From Lachnospiraceae bacterium (GTDB taxonomy: Bacteria; Bacillota; Clostridia; Lachnospirales; Lachnospiraceae), in the NCBI GenBank assembly GCA_003519685.1, contig DOWG01000275.1:28786-34246 (forward strand): a stretch of 5,461 bases of DNA, given 5' to 3'. A program made the translations under genes and the position numbers. Each line of letters starts with the position of its first letter. Position 1 is the stretch's first letter. The notes beneath the pieces are model-generated. The model had not been told where the DNA came from. It did not search any database and worked only from the letters and a program-made list of their open reading frames with translations. Shown here one piece after another: positions 1-5,461 of this stretch.

Positions 1-137
1 GCGAAAGCGTCTCCGATTCGGATACATTTGACGAAATCATAACATGGTATACATGTCGGGTGTGAATAGTAACTGCATATCGAACTATTTCTACAAAATT
101 CGAATTCCTTTTTACTATTTAATTCCTTTCCTATCTA
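1..137. other. Upstream stretch; possible 3' end of a preceding + strand gene
   Basis: Two + strand frames are open from the left edge: one stops at 40-42 (TAA) and one at 63-65 (TGA). The second reads as about 20 ordinary residues rich in Asp and Ser and could be the tail of a gene cut by the window. In Firmicutes the gene before rpoD is often dnaG (primase), but these residues are too few to recognise it. The rest is AT-rich and seems non-coding. Small structures present are an inverted repeat ACATG/CATGT at 42-56, a 10-bp palindrome AATTCGAATT at 97-106, and AATTCCTTT repeated at 103-111 and 121-129. None has a T-run that would make it a terminator. Confidence 0.2.
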
Positions 138-146
138 TGCTATAAT
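118..146 (+). promoter_or_regulatory. Probable sigma-A promoter of rpoD, extended -10
   Basis: A perfect TATAAT (141-146) is preceded by TGC (138-140), which gives an extended -10 element (TGnTATAAT). The hexamer at a 17-bp spacing (118-123, TTTAAT) is a poor -35, as is common when an extended -10 is present. Transcription would start near 153 and give a leader of about 34 nt with TGGAGGA at 174-180, 6 nt before the rpoD start. The -10 match is seen directly; promoter activity is inferred. Confidence 0.65.
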
Positions 147-186
147 GTTGTTTAGTGTTTTTAAATCCTAAGATGGAGGAACCGAA

Positions 187-1311
187 ATGAACGAACAGCC
201 CGGTTATGAGGTATTAGAAGAAAAGCTTCGTGAGTTTTTCGCCGGTACGAAGGACCAAAAGGGTATTGTTAATCTTAAAGATGTCAATACTTTAATTAGC
301 GAACTAAATTTGGACAATCATCAAATCGATAAAATATATGAGAAGCTGGAGGCAAATAATATCATTATACTAAACTCTGGTGACGAGGAAGAACCAAACG
401 AGGAGCTTCTTCTTGAGATCGAAGAGGACGGTGAGGAAATGGAAGAGAAAGAGGAAATCAGCTATTCGCCCTCCGGTTCCGGTTCCGACGATCCGGTGCA
501 CCTCTATCTGAAGGAAATCGGCAATTACCCGCTTCTTACGACAGAGGATGAGATAGAGCTGTCAAAACGAATTGAGCAGGGAGACGAGGAAGCAAAAAAT
601 CGGCTTACGGAATCTAATCTGCGTCTGGTTGTTAGTATCGCAAAACGCTATGTCGGACGAGGTTTGTCATTTTTGGATCTGATACAGGAGGGTAATCTGG
701 GGCTCATTAAGGCGGTTGAAAAATTTGATTATACCAAAGGATTTAAATTCAGTACCTATGCGACCTGGTGGATCCGGCAGGCCATCACTAGGTCCATCGC
801 AGATCAATCCAGAACAATAAGAATCCCGGTACATATGTCGGAAATTATCAACCGTACCTATCGCGTTTCGCGAAATCTGCTTCAGATACTGGGAAGAGAG
901 CCGACCGAGCAGGAGCTTGCCGACGAATTAAAGTTGCCCATAGAAAAAGTACGTGAAGTATTAAAGGTATCCGCCGATCCGGTTTCCCTGGATACTCCCA
1001 TCGGGGAAGAAGATGACAGCCATCTTGGCGATTTTATCCGGGATGAAACGGTGATGGGACCGGAGGAGGCTGCCTCCTATGCAATCCTGAAAGATCAGAT
1101 CACCAAGCTTTTAGACACTCTTACCGAACGGGAACAGCGCGTATTAATCCTGCGATTTGGTTTACAGGATGGAAGAAGCAGAACCTTGGAGGAAGTCGGT
1201 AAGGAGTTTAACGTGACCAGGGAGCGAATCCGGCAGATTGAAGCGAAAGCTTTAAGAAAGCTCAGACATCCAAGCCGTGCAAAACTGCTCAAGGGGTATG
1301 AGGTTTTATAA
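187..1311 (+). CDS. rpoD: RNA polymerase primary sigma factor RpoD (SigA, sigma-70)
   Basis: This is the housekeeping sigma subunit: it binds core RNA polymerase, recognises -10 and -35 promoter elements and melts the DNA. All sigma-70 regions are visible in order. An N-terminal region 1.1-like segment spans about residues 8-62, followed by a very acidic linker (65-90) and a Ser/Gly stretch (92-100). Region 1.2 is at about 102-135 (DPVHLYLKEIG). Region 2 (about 136-216) contains the core-binding DLIQEGNLGLIKAVEKF and the -10 recognition and melting segment YATWWIRQAITRSIADQ. Region 3 is at about 218-295. Region 4 (about 307-362) has the -35-binding helix-turn-helix ending in VTRERIRQIEAKALRKLR. 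The length of 374 fits Firmicutes SigA; the large insertion found in proteobacterial RpoD is absent. The start is set by TGGAGGA at 174-180. The next gene follows 24 bp after the stop, so cotranscription is likely. Full regions 1.1 and 1.2 make an alternative sigma factor unlikely. Confidence 0.98.
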   Translation: MNEQPGYEVLEEKLREFFAGTKDQKGIVNLKDVNTLISELNLDNHQIDKIYEKLEANNIIILNSGDEEEPNEELLLEIEEDGEEMEEKEEISYSPSGSGSDDPVHLYLKEIGNYPLLTTEDEIELSKRIEQGDEEAKNRLTESNLRLVVSIAKRYVGRGLSFLDLIQEGNLGLIKAVEKFDYTKGFKFSTYATWWIRQAITRSIADQSRTIRIPVHMSEIINRTYRVSRNLLQILGREPTEQELADELKLPIEKVREVLKVSADPVSLDTPIGEEDDSHLGDFIRDETVMGPEEAASYAILKDQITKLLDTLTEREQRVLILRFGLQDGRSRTLEEVGKEFNVTRERIRQIEAKALRKLRHPSRAKLLKGYEVL

Positions 1312-1324
1312 ATCCATGCTGAAA

Positions 1325-1330
1325 TGAGGA
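1325..1330 (+). promoter_or_regulatory. Ribosome binding site that decides the acyltransferase start
   Basis: TGAGGA lies 5 nt before the ATG at 1336. The in-frame ATG at 1324, which would add four residues (MRKT), has no Shine-Dalgarno-like sequence upstream and itself overlaps this site. I therefore prefer 1336. Confidence 0.6.
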
Positions 1331-1335
1331 AAACG

Positions 1336-2079
1336 ATGGAACGAATTATTTTAATGGTGCTATACAGCATCTTTCAATTACCCTATTGGCTGTTTCGCAT
1401 CTTCCAACTTTGTGATACAGAGAAATATGACACCAAAATCAGATACAATTTTCTGCATAAAATAGTGCCGGTTATAATACGCCACGGAAGAATTCAAATT
1501 GAATGCACCGGGCTGGAAAACCTGCCAAAGGAAAACGGATATATTATGTTTCCAAACCACCAGGGATTATTTGATGCCCTGGCATTTCTGCAAACGCATG
1601 AGCGGCCTTTTGTTCCGGTTATGAAGAAAGAGACAAAGAATGTCTTCCTATTAAAACAGGCGATACAGATACTGCAGGCTGAGATCATCGATCGGGAGGA
1701 TATCCGGCAGTCCCTGCAGGTTATTATGAATATGACCCGCAGAGTTAAGACCGGTGAAAATTTTCTGATCTTCCCGGAAGGGACCCGTTCCCGTAAGGGG
1801 AACGAGCTTCTGGATTTTAAGGGAGGAAGTTTTAAAAGCGCCATAAATGCAAGATGTCCTATCGTACCGGTTGCTCTCATCGATTCTTTCAAAGCATTTG
1901 ATACCCATTCAATAAAAAAATTAAAAGTTCAGATACATTACCTAAAGCCTCTGTATTACGAGGATTATAAGAATATGAAGTCAATCGAAATTGCCGCCTA
2001 TGTGTCCTCCCTGATTCAGGACAAGATTAAGGCAGTCGAACTACAACCGAAAATTAACGACACTCATGCCGGATGCTAG
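1336..2079 (+). CDS. plsC: Lysophospholipid acyltransferase, PlsC family (1-acylglycerol-3-phosphate acyltransferase)
   Basis: Family members acylate the sn-2 position of lysophosphatidic acid at the inner face of the membrane, giving phosphatidic acid for phospholipid synthesis. Counting from the ATG at 1336 (247 residues), the catalytic H-x4-D motif is NHQGLFD at 74-80 (His75, Asp80). The glycerol-phosphate binding motif FPEGTRSR is at 146-153, and a motif IV-like VPVAL is at 177-181. Residues about 4-24 are hydrophobic and aromatic and probably anchor the protein in the membrane. The length is normal for bacterial PlsC. An alternative ATG at 1324 would give 251 residues but lacks a ribosome binding site. 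The gene lies 24 bp after rpoD with no terminator or promoter seen between, so it probably shares the rpoD transcript. It ends tail-to-tail with the phosphofructokinase gene. The family is certain; the exact acceptor (lysophosphatidic acid or another lysolipid) cannot be read from sequence. Confidence 0.9.
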   Translation: MERIILMVLYSIFQLPYWLFRIFQLCDTEKYDTKIRYNFLHKIVPVIIRHGRIQIECTGLENLPKENGYIMFPNHQGLFDALAFLQTHERPFVPVMKKETKNVFLLKQAIQILQAEIIDREDIRQSLQVIMNMTRRVKTGENFLIFPEGTRSRKGNELLDFKGGSFKSAINARCPIVPVALIDSFKAFDTHSIKKLKVQIHYLKPLYYEDYKNMKSIEIAAYVSSLIQDKIKAVELQPKINDTHAGC

Positions 2080-3296
2080 AACAGCTTCATCTGCCTGGGT
2101 ATCCCATTTTCATATTGGATTTTCGTTTCTCCCTGAATCAACGGTCTCAGATAATCTATCATGTCCTTCGTAACGTCATGACCATCCGCGCTGATCCAGC
2201 TTGGCGGAACTTTCTTCTCTTTGTTCGCAACCTCTTCTACCGGCACGGAGATAAATTCAATCCGGTAAGGATGATTGCTTAACCGCTTGATAGCGGACAT
2301 TCTGCCGGTCTCCCCATTCAGTGCACAGCTAAGCGCCTTCTGCCCAAGAAGGAGTGCCTCGGTTACATCGGTTTCACTGGCAATATGAGCAGATGCCCTC
2401 TGCATCAGATTCAATTCTACGGATCGTACCTTGCAGCCGATCTTCCTTCGAACCAGCTGCTCCAGGGTGCGTGCGGCTCCGGCAATATACTTATGCCCGA
2501 AATTGTCTATCGCTCCGGAGGATAACTGATCCGACACATAGTTTCCCTTCCCGTCCTTAATTCCCTCACTGACCGCTATCAGAACATTGGGCTTTTGCTC
2601 CAGCTTCTCTCTTACATTGCAAAGAAAACCGGCATAATCAAATTCTTTCTCACAAAGGTAAATCAGATCCGGGCCGGCACCTCCGTTTATTCGTGCCAAT
2701 GCCGAGGAGGCTGTGAGCCATCCCGCATCCCTTCCCATGATTTCTACAATCGTAACCGCGGGCATATCATAGGAGGAAGTATCGCTTTCCAATTCCGCCA
2801 TCGTCGTTGCGATATATTTTGCCGCAGATCCAAAACCGGGACTATGATCCGTTAGATTAAGATCGTTATCAATTGTCTTTGGAGCACCGATAATGTTAAA
2901 ATGATGGTGCTTATTTTTACAATAGTCCGACAATTTATTCACGGTGTCCATGGAATCATTCCCGCCAATATAGATAAAGTACGAAATCTCATATTTGTAA
3001 AACGCTTCCGAAATCCTACGATAAGGCTCCTCGTCTTCACGCCAGTCCTTTAACTTGTATCTGCAAGTTCCAAGGGCAGAGGAAGGGGTATACGTAAGGG
3101 TATCTAAAGCAACTATATCTTTTACAAAATCATCTAATTTGATCAAGTTATCCTTTAATACCCCTTCAATTCCATTTTTTGCTCCATAAACTATGTCAAC
3201 CTTATTGCTTGCACGCACACCCTGTATTACACCGGCGAGTGTAGCATTAATCACAGCGGTTGGTCCACCGGACTGTGCTACCAGTAAATTATTCAT
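2076..3296 (-). CDS. pfp: Diphosphate-dependent 6-phosphofructokinase (PPi-PFK)
   Basis: Phosphorylates fructose 6-phosphate to fructose 1,6-bisphosphate in glycolysis; the PPi-dependent type is reversible and spares ATP. PFK motifs appear in order: N-terminal phosphate-binding loop AQSGGPTAVINA (7-18), GGNDS (111-115), PKTIDND (139-145) with catalytic Asp143, substrate-binding MGRDAGW (187-193), SEG (243-245) and LMQRASAH with Arg300 (297-304). In ATP-dependent PFKs the residues equivalent to Asp114 and Lys140 are Gly (GGDGS and PGTIDND in E. coli PfkA). Asp and Lys at these two places are the known signature of PPi use. Asn113 replaces the usual first Asp of GGDDS. At 406 residues it is longer than E. 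coli PfkA (320), as expected for the long PPi-PFK group. AGGAGG (3303-3308 on the complementary strand) lies 6 nt before the ATG. The stop codon overlaps that of the convergent acyltransferase gene. Donor specificity is inferred from the two residues, not proven; many databases would name it simply 6-phosphofructokinase. Confidence 0.93.
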   Translation of the reverse strand: MNNLLVAQSGGPTAVINATLAGVIQGVRASNKVDIVYGAKNGIEGVLKDNLIKLDDFVKDIVALDTLTYTPSSALGTCRYKLKDWREDEEPYRRISEAFYKYEISYFIYIGGNDSMDTVNKLSDYCKNKHHHFNIIGAPKTIDNDLNLTDHSPGFGSAAKYIATTMAELESDTSSYDMPAVTIVEIMGRDAGWLTASSALARINGGAGPDLIYLCEKEFDYAGFLCNVREKLEQKPNVLIAVSEGIKDGKGNYVSDQLSSGAIDNFGHKYIAGAARTLEQLVRRKIGCKVRSVELNLMQRASAHIASETDVTEALLLGQKALSCALNGETGRMSAIKRLSNHPYRIEFISVPVEEVANKEKKVPPSWISADGHDVTKDMIDYLRPLIQGETKIQYENGIPRQMKLF

Positions 3297-3319
3297 TCGC
3301 GTCCTCCTGATACAAATAT

Positions 3320-3344
3320 AATGTTGATATAGATGTCAAAAGCC
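3320..3344 (+). repeat. Left terminal inverted repeat of the foldback element
   Basis: Pairs with 3579-3603 at 21 of 25 positions. The inner 11 bases (3334-3344) are an exact complement of 3579-3589. Read outward on the - strand it contains TTGACA (3334-3339), a consensus -35 hexamer facing the phosphofructokinase gene. No -10 at a suitable distance follows it. Confidence 0.7.
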
Positions 3345-3578
3345 TTCCTAACAAACCGTCTTCATCAATTTGCACAAGGAAAGGAAAAACTTAAGTAATA
3401 GGAAACAATATTTTACTGAGCAACTGTTTGAAGTCGTTGGCACTTAGACCACGTATTTTGTGGTCTTATGTACCATTACGTACTTCATTCAAGTGGAAAC
3501 GTGTTGCGAATGAAATTTGTTTTCCTATTACTTATCAATGTATAAATTGTGCAAATTGATGAAGTTAATTAATAAATC

Positions 3579-3603
3579 GGCTTTTGACACTTAAATCAAT
3601 ATT
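3579..3603 (-). repeat. Right terminal inverted repeat of the foldback element
   Basis: Complement of 3320-3344 (21 of 25). Read outward on the + strand it contains TTGACA at 3584-3589; a TATAAT follows at 3610-3615, but with a 20-bp spacer, which is too long for a good promoter. This end also matches 5428-5451 (complementary strand, 21 of 24). Confidence 0.7.
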
Positions 3604-3635
3604 TCTGAATATAATCTTCCTAATTTGCGGTTTAC

Positions 3636-3665
3636 ATTCTAACATGCATGATAAGGTACCGTCAA
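3636..3665 (-). promoter_or_regulatory. Candidate promoter of the phosphofructokinase gene
   Basis: On the - strand, TTGACG (3660-3665, 5 of 6 to the -35 consensus) is followed after 18 bp by TAGAAT (3636-3641, 5 of 6 to TATAAT), preceded by TGT, so an extended -10. Transcription would start near 3629 and give a leader of about 330 nt that contains the whole foldback element. I found no better-placed promoter between the element and the ribosome binding site. It lies 53 bp downstream of the ABC ATPase stop codon. Confidence 0.5.
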
Positions 3666-3718
3666 GAGAACTGAAATATGATATACTCATTAAACTAAAA
3701 CAGGTTACTATTCACATT

Positions 3719-4492
3719 CTAATTACCACATTCAACACTGATTTCGTTAAATTTATTCAGAACATCATCAATTGCCAGATTTTTTTTGGTTTCCTCCGAC
3801 GCATCAAAAATGACTTCCCCCTGATGCATCATAATCAGCCGGTTCCCATATGCCACTGCATATCTAAGATTATGGGTAACCATGATGGTGGTAAGATGCT
3901 TCTCCTTAACAATCTTATCCGTTAGTTCCATGATTAGCTCTGCTGTCTTCGGATCCAATGCAGCCGTATGTTCATCCAGTATCAAAAACTCGATCGGAGT
4001 CATCGTTACCATAAGAAGCGCCATTGCCTGCCTCTGCCCTCCGGACAGGGAACCCACCGGCACCTCCAGCTTATCTTCCAGACCGAGGCCAAGTGTTCTT
4101 AAGCTTTCCTGGTAATATTCAATCCTTTTCCTATTGGTACCCTTCCCAAGGTTAAAAGCTTTCCCTTTATTATCCGCAAGTGACATATTCTCCAGGATGG
4201 TCATGTTCGGACAGGTTCCCATTGCAGGATTCTGATAAACACGGCCTATCCTTCGCTGCCGGCGAAATTCCGGCATATTCGTAATCTCCGTATCATTGAT
4301 CACAATTCTTCCCCGATCGATCGGGATGCTGCCGCATATGATATTGAGCATCGAGGTTTTCCCGGAGCCATTGCTTCCGACTACGGATACAAAATCCTCT
4401 TCCCGTATGGACAGGTTAAAATTGTGAAACAGGCACATTTCATTTACGGTACCCGGATTATAGTATTTTGAAATTTCCATAAGCTCAAGCAT
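3719..4492 (-). CDS. ABC transporter ATP-binding protein, TrpXYZ-like importer
   Basis: This is the cytoplasmic ATPase that powers the adjacent permease. A complete nucleotide-binding domain is visible in 257 residues: Walker A GSNGSGKTS (39-47, Lys45), Q-loop Gln87 in VYQNPA, signature LSGGQRQ (149-155), Walker B FLILDE with catalytic Glu174, DEHTAALDP including the D-loop (173-181), and switch His207 in MVTHN. His for Pro in DEHTAALD is, from memory, usual in this subfamily, which pairs with single-permease systems and a lipoprotein-type binding protein; some members import tryptophan. The start lies inside the 3' end of the permease gene (8-bp overlap), with GGAGGG 9 nt upstream, which points to translational coupling. 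No intrinsic terminator follows the stop. All catalytic residues are present, so it should be active. The substrate cannot be told from the ATPase. Confidence 0.93.
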   Translation of the reverse strand: MLELMEISKYYNPGTVNEMCLFHNFNLSIREEDFVSVVGSNGSGKTSMLNIICGSIPIDRGRIVINDTEITNMPEFRRQRRIGRVYQNPAMGTCPNMTILENMSLADNKGKAFNLGKGTNRKRIEYYQESLRTLGLGLEDKLEVPVGSLSGGQRQAMALLMVTMTPIEFLILDEHTAALDPKTAELIMELTDKIVKEKHLTTIMVTHNLRYAVAYGNRLIMMHQGEVIFDASEETKKNLAIDDVLNKFNEISVECGN

Positions 4493-5384
4493 TCCCCTTC
4501 GCCCTCCTTTTTCGATCGTTGCTAACCACCAGGATGATAAAGAACAAAACTGCCGTTATTAATTTTAAATCGGAAGTTTCGAGCCCTAAGGAAATCGCAA
4601 TTGCCACGCATATTTTATAAACTATGGAACCCAGAACAACTGCAGAGGTCGCTTTCATAAAGGAAACTTTTTTAAATAAATTAATACCGATAATAACACT
4701 GGCCAGCCCCATTACCATGGTCCCTGTTCCCGAGTAGATATCAAAAAATCCGCTCTTTTGTGCATATACACTGCCGGACAAGGCAACAAAGGCATTCGCA
4801 ATTGCAAGGCCAATGATCTTGATGGTGCCTTTATCCTTCGCCAAAGAAGTTACCACCGTCTCATTATCCCCTACGGCCCGAAGGAGGTAGCCGGATTTTG
4901 TTTTCAGGTACCGGTCCAACAGGAACTTCATCAGCAGTACAATAAAAAATAGTACTGCCAATCCCAGATACGGCTGAACTGCTTTGGGCATCTTACCAAA
5001 GAACGCATTATTAAAAATGGTTTCCTTTGTAAAAATCGGGACATTTGCCTTTCCTCCGGTGATTCGAAGATTAATCGAATATAAAGCTGTCATCACGATG
5101 ATACCGGCCAGAAGATCCCTGACTTTAAATTTTACATGAATGATTCCGGTCAGCATTCCGGCAAGCGCTCCGGCGGCAAAAGAGATCAGCAAAGAAAGTA
5201 TCGGGGAAACCCCTTTCGTGATCAGCATGGCGGTTATCGCGGCACCGAGCGGAAACGTTCCGTCCACCGAAAGATCCGGAAAATCAAGAATTTTGTAGGT
5301 AATGTATACCCCCAATGCCATGGTGGCATAGACCAAACCTTCCTCCAGTGCTCCTTTTAATATTGTCAATACGGTTTCTAACAT
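4485..5384 (-). CDS. ABC transporter permease, branched-chain amino acid/ribose-type fold (TrpXYZ-like)
   Basis: Inner-membrane channel subunit of an importer, probably working as a homodimer with the ATPase encoded next to it. The 299 residues hold about eight or nine hydrophobic segments, at roughly 13-31, 46-57, 61-80, 90-106, 139-155, 188-208, 221-237, 245-267 and 273-289, and a basic tail RKRRAKGNA. Typical of the family is DFPDLSVDGTF (34-44) after the first membrane segment. The cytoplasmic stretch SGYLLRAVGDNE (164-175) is the likely ATPase contact of LivH/RbsC-like permeases. GGGAGG (5391-5396 on the complementary strand) lies 6 nt before the ATG. Relatives import amino acids such as tryptophan or other small solutes; the substrate here is unknown. 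The usual partner, a substrate-binding lipoprotein, is not in the window and may be encoded beyond the right edge. I see no T-box or riboswitch in the 77 bp before the start. Confidence 0.92.
   Translation of the reverse strand: MLETVLTILKGALEEGLVYATMALGVYITYKILDFPDLSVDGTFPLGAAITAMLITKGVSPILSLLISFAAGALAGMLTGIIHVKFKVRDLLAGIIVMTALYSINLRITGGKANVPIFTKETIFNNAFFGKMPKAVQPYLGLAVLFFIVLLMKFLLDRYLKTKSGYLLRAVGDNETVVTSLAKDKGTIKIIGLAIANAFVALSGSVYAQKSGFFDIYSGTGTMVMGLASVIIGINLFKKVSFMKATSAVVLGSIVYKICVAIAISLGLETSDLKLITAVLFFIILVVSNDRKRRAKGNA
4502..4507 (-). promoter_or_regulatory. Ribosome binding site of the ATPase gene, inside the permease gene
   Basis: GGAGGG lies on the - strand 9 nt before the ATPase ATG (4490-4492), within the last codons of the permease. 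The permease TGA (4485-4487) is downstream of that ATG, so ribosomes finishing the permease can restart on the ATPase. Confidence 0.6.
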
Positions 5385-5420
5385 TCCTTACCTCCCATCA
5401 TCTTTCTCTACCAATTCTCT

Positions 5421-5448
5421 GTCATAAAAATTATGATTTAAGTGTCAT
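5421..5448 (-). promoter_or_regulatory. Weak candidate promoter upstream of the permease
   Basis: On the - strand, ATGACA (5443-5448, 5 of 6 to TTGACA) is followed after 16 bp by TATGAC (5421-5426, 4 of 6 to TATAAT). The start would be near 5414, leaving room for the ribosome binding site at 5391-5396. An inverted repeat GTCATAA/TTATGAT (5421-5427 and 5431-5437, 6 of 7 paired) overlaps it and could be an operator. The gene may instead be transcribed from a promoter further upstream. Confidence 0.3.
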
Positions 5449-5451
5449 AAG
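5428..5451 (-). repeat. 24-bp match to the end of the foldback element
   Basis: On the - strand this reads as the right end of the foldback element (3581-3604), with 21 of 24 positions identical, including the 12-base run TGACACTTAAAT. Similarity fades towards 5461, where a second element would continue. It may be the outer end of another, diverged copy or simply a similar -35 region. Confidence 0.35.
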
Positions 5452-5461
5452 TCACATAAAA

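Larger units (their letters stand above)
3320..3603. mobile_element. 284-bp foldback element, MITE-like, no coding capacity
   Basis: The whole stretch is a nested inverted repeat around one centre near 3462. The arms are: termini 3320-3344 with 3579-3603 (21 of 25 paired, the inner 11 TGTCAAAAGCC perfect); 3360-3377 with 3547-3564 (CTTCATCAATTTGCACAA, 18 of 18); 3392-3405 with 3521-3534 (TAAGTAATAGGAAA, 14 of 14); 3429-3434 with 3482-3487 (6 bp). A central hairpin AGACCAC/GTGGTCT sits at 3446-3466 with a 7-nt loop. The unpaired pieces between arms are of similar length on both sides. No ORF spans it, and it fills most of the gap between two genes. Short size, terminal inverted repeats, AT-richness and an intergenic site fit a MITE moved in trans by a transposase. 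No convincing target-site duplication is visible, so the exact ends are uncertain. Alternatives are a structured leader RNA of the phosphofructokinase gene or a degenerate pair of inverted repeats. Confidence 0.65.

Noticed and set aside
42..56. Inverted repeat ACATG-GTATA-CATGT as a terminator of an upstream gene
   Set aside because: The stem is 5 bp and no T-run follows; it could be an operator, but nothing supports that.
1494..1908. - strand ORFs opposite the acyltransferase gene
   Set aside because: They are shadows: the + strand frame has clear NHxxxxD and FPEGTR motifs and the reverse frames give low-complexity Ser/Arg/Phe-rich peptides.
2096..2110. Small hairpin TGGG-TAT-CCCA followed by TTTT as terminator of the acyltransferase transcript
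   Set aside because: A 4-bp stem with a 3-nt loop is too weak, and it lies inside the convergent phosphofructokinase gene.
3315..3339. TTGACA (3334-3339) with TATATT (3315-3320) on the - strand as the phosphofructokinase promoter
   Set aside because: The spacer is only 13 bp, and the start would fall on the ribosome binding site.
3315..3615. AATATAAT at 3315-3322 and 3608-3615 as a target-site duplication of the foldback element
   Set aside because: The 8-mer is AT-only and likely by chance in this DNA, and it does not sit just outside symmetric ends: the left copy overlaps the start of the terminal repeat while the right copy lies 4 bp beyond it.
3584..3925. + strand ORF of 113 codons over the gap and the ATPase 3' end
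   Set aside because: Most of it is antisense to the ATPase gene, it has no good ribosome binding site, and its first part lies in AT-rich foldback and promoter sequence; the product looks like no known protein.

Overview
The window reads as a chromosomal segment of a Gram-positive anaerobe of the Clostridia, with Lachnospiraceae or a near relative as my best guess. The reasons are the short primary sigma factor (374 residues, no large insertion between regions 1.2 and 2), the strong GGAGG-type ribosome binding sites, the diphosphate-type phosphofructokinase, and an ABC importer of a type common in Firmicutes. This placement is inferred from gene types only. I see no phage gene, transposase, CRISPR array, tRNA or rRNA.

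Left part, + strand: after an upstream stretch with a good extended -10 promoter comes rpoD (187-1311), the housekeeping sigma-70 factor. A lysophospholipid acyltransferase of the PlsC family (1336-2079) follows closely and is probably cotranscribed. It ends tail-to-tail with the next gene, and the two stop codons share the palindrome CTAG.

Middle, - strand: a 406-residue phosphofructokinase (2076-3296) carries the two residues that mark diphosphate (PPi) rather than ATP as phosphoryl donor. Upstream of it is a 422-bp gap. Most of this gap (3320-3603) is one large, almost symmetric foldback of 284 bp with 25-bp imperfect terminal inverted repeats and further nested perfect arms of 18 and 14 bp. 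It looks like a MITE (non-autonomous transposable element). The best promoter for the phosphofructokinase lies upstream of it (3636-3665), so the element would be transcribed as a long hairpin in that gene's 5' leader.

Right part, - strand: a two-gene ABC importer unit, permease (4485-5384) then ATPase (3719-4492), overlapping by 8 bp. It belongs to the group whose best-known members are the TrpXYZ-type tryptophan importers. The substrate-binding protein gene is absent and may lie beyond the right edge. A 24-bp sequence before the permease resembles the end of the foldback element (21 of 24 identical), so it is either the end of a second copy or a shared promoter-like motif.

The genes are ordinary housekeeping or metabolic functions (transcription initiation, phospholipid synthesis, glycolysis, solute import). 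The least explained feature is the foldback element and its partial match at the right edge.
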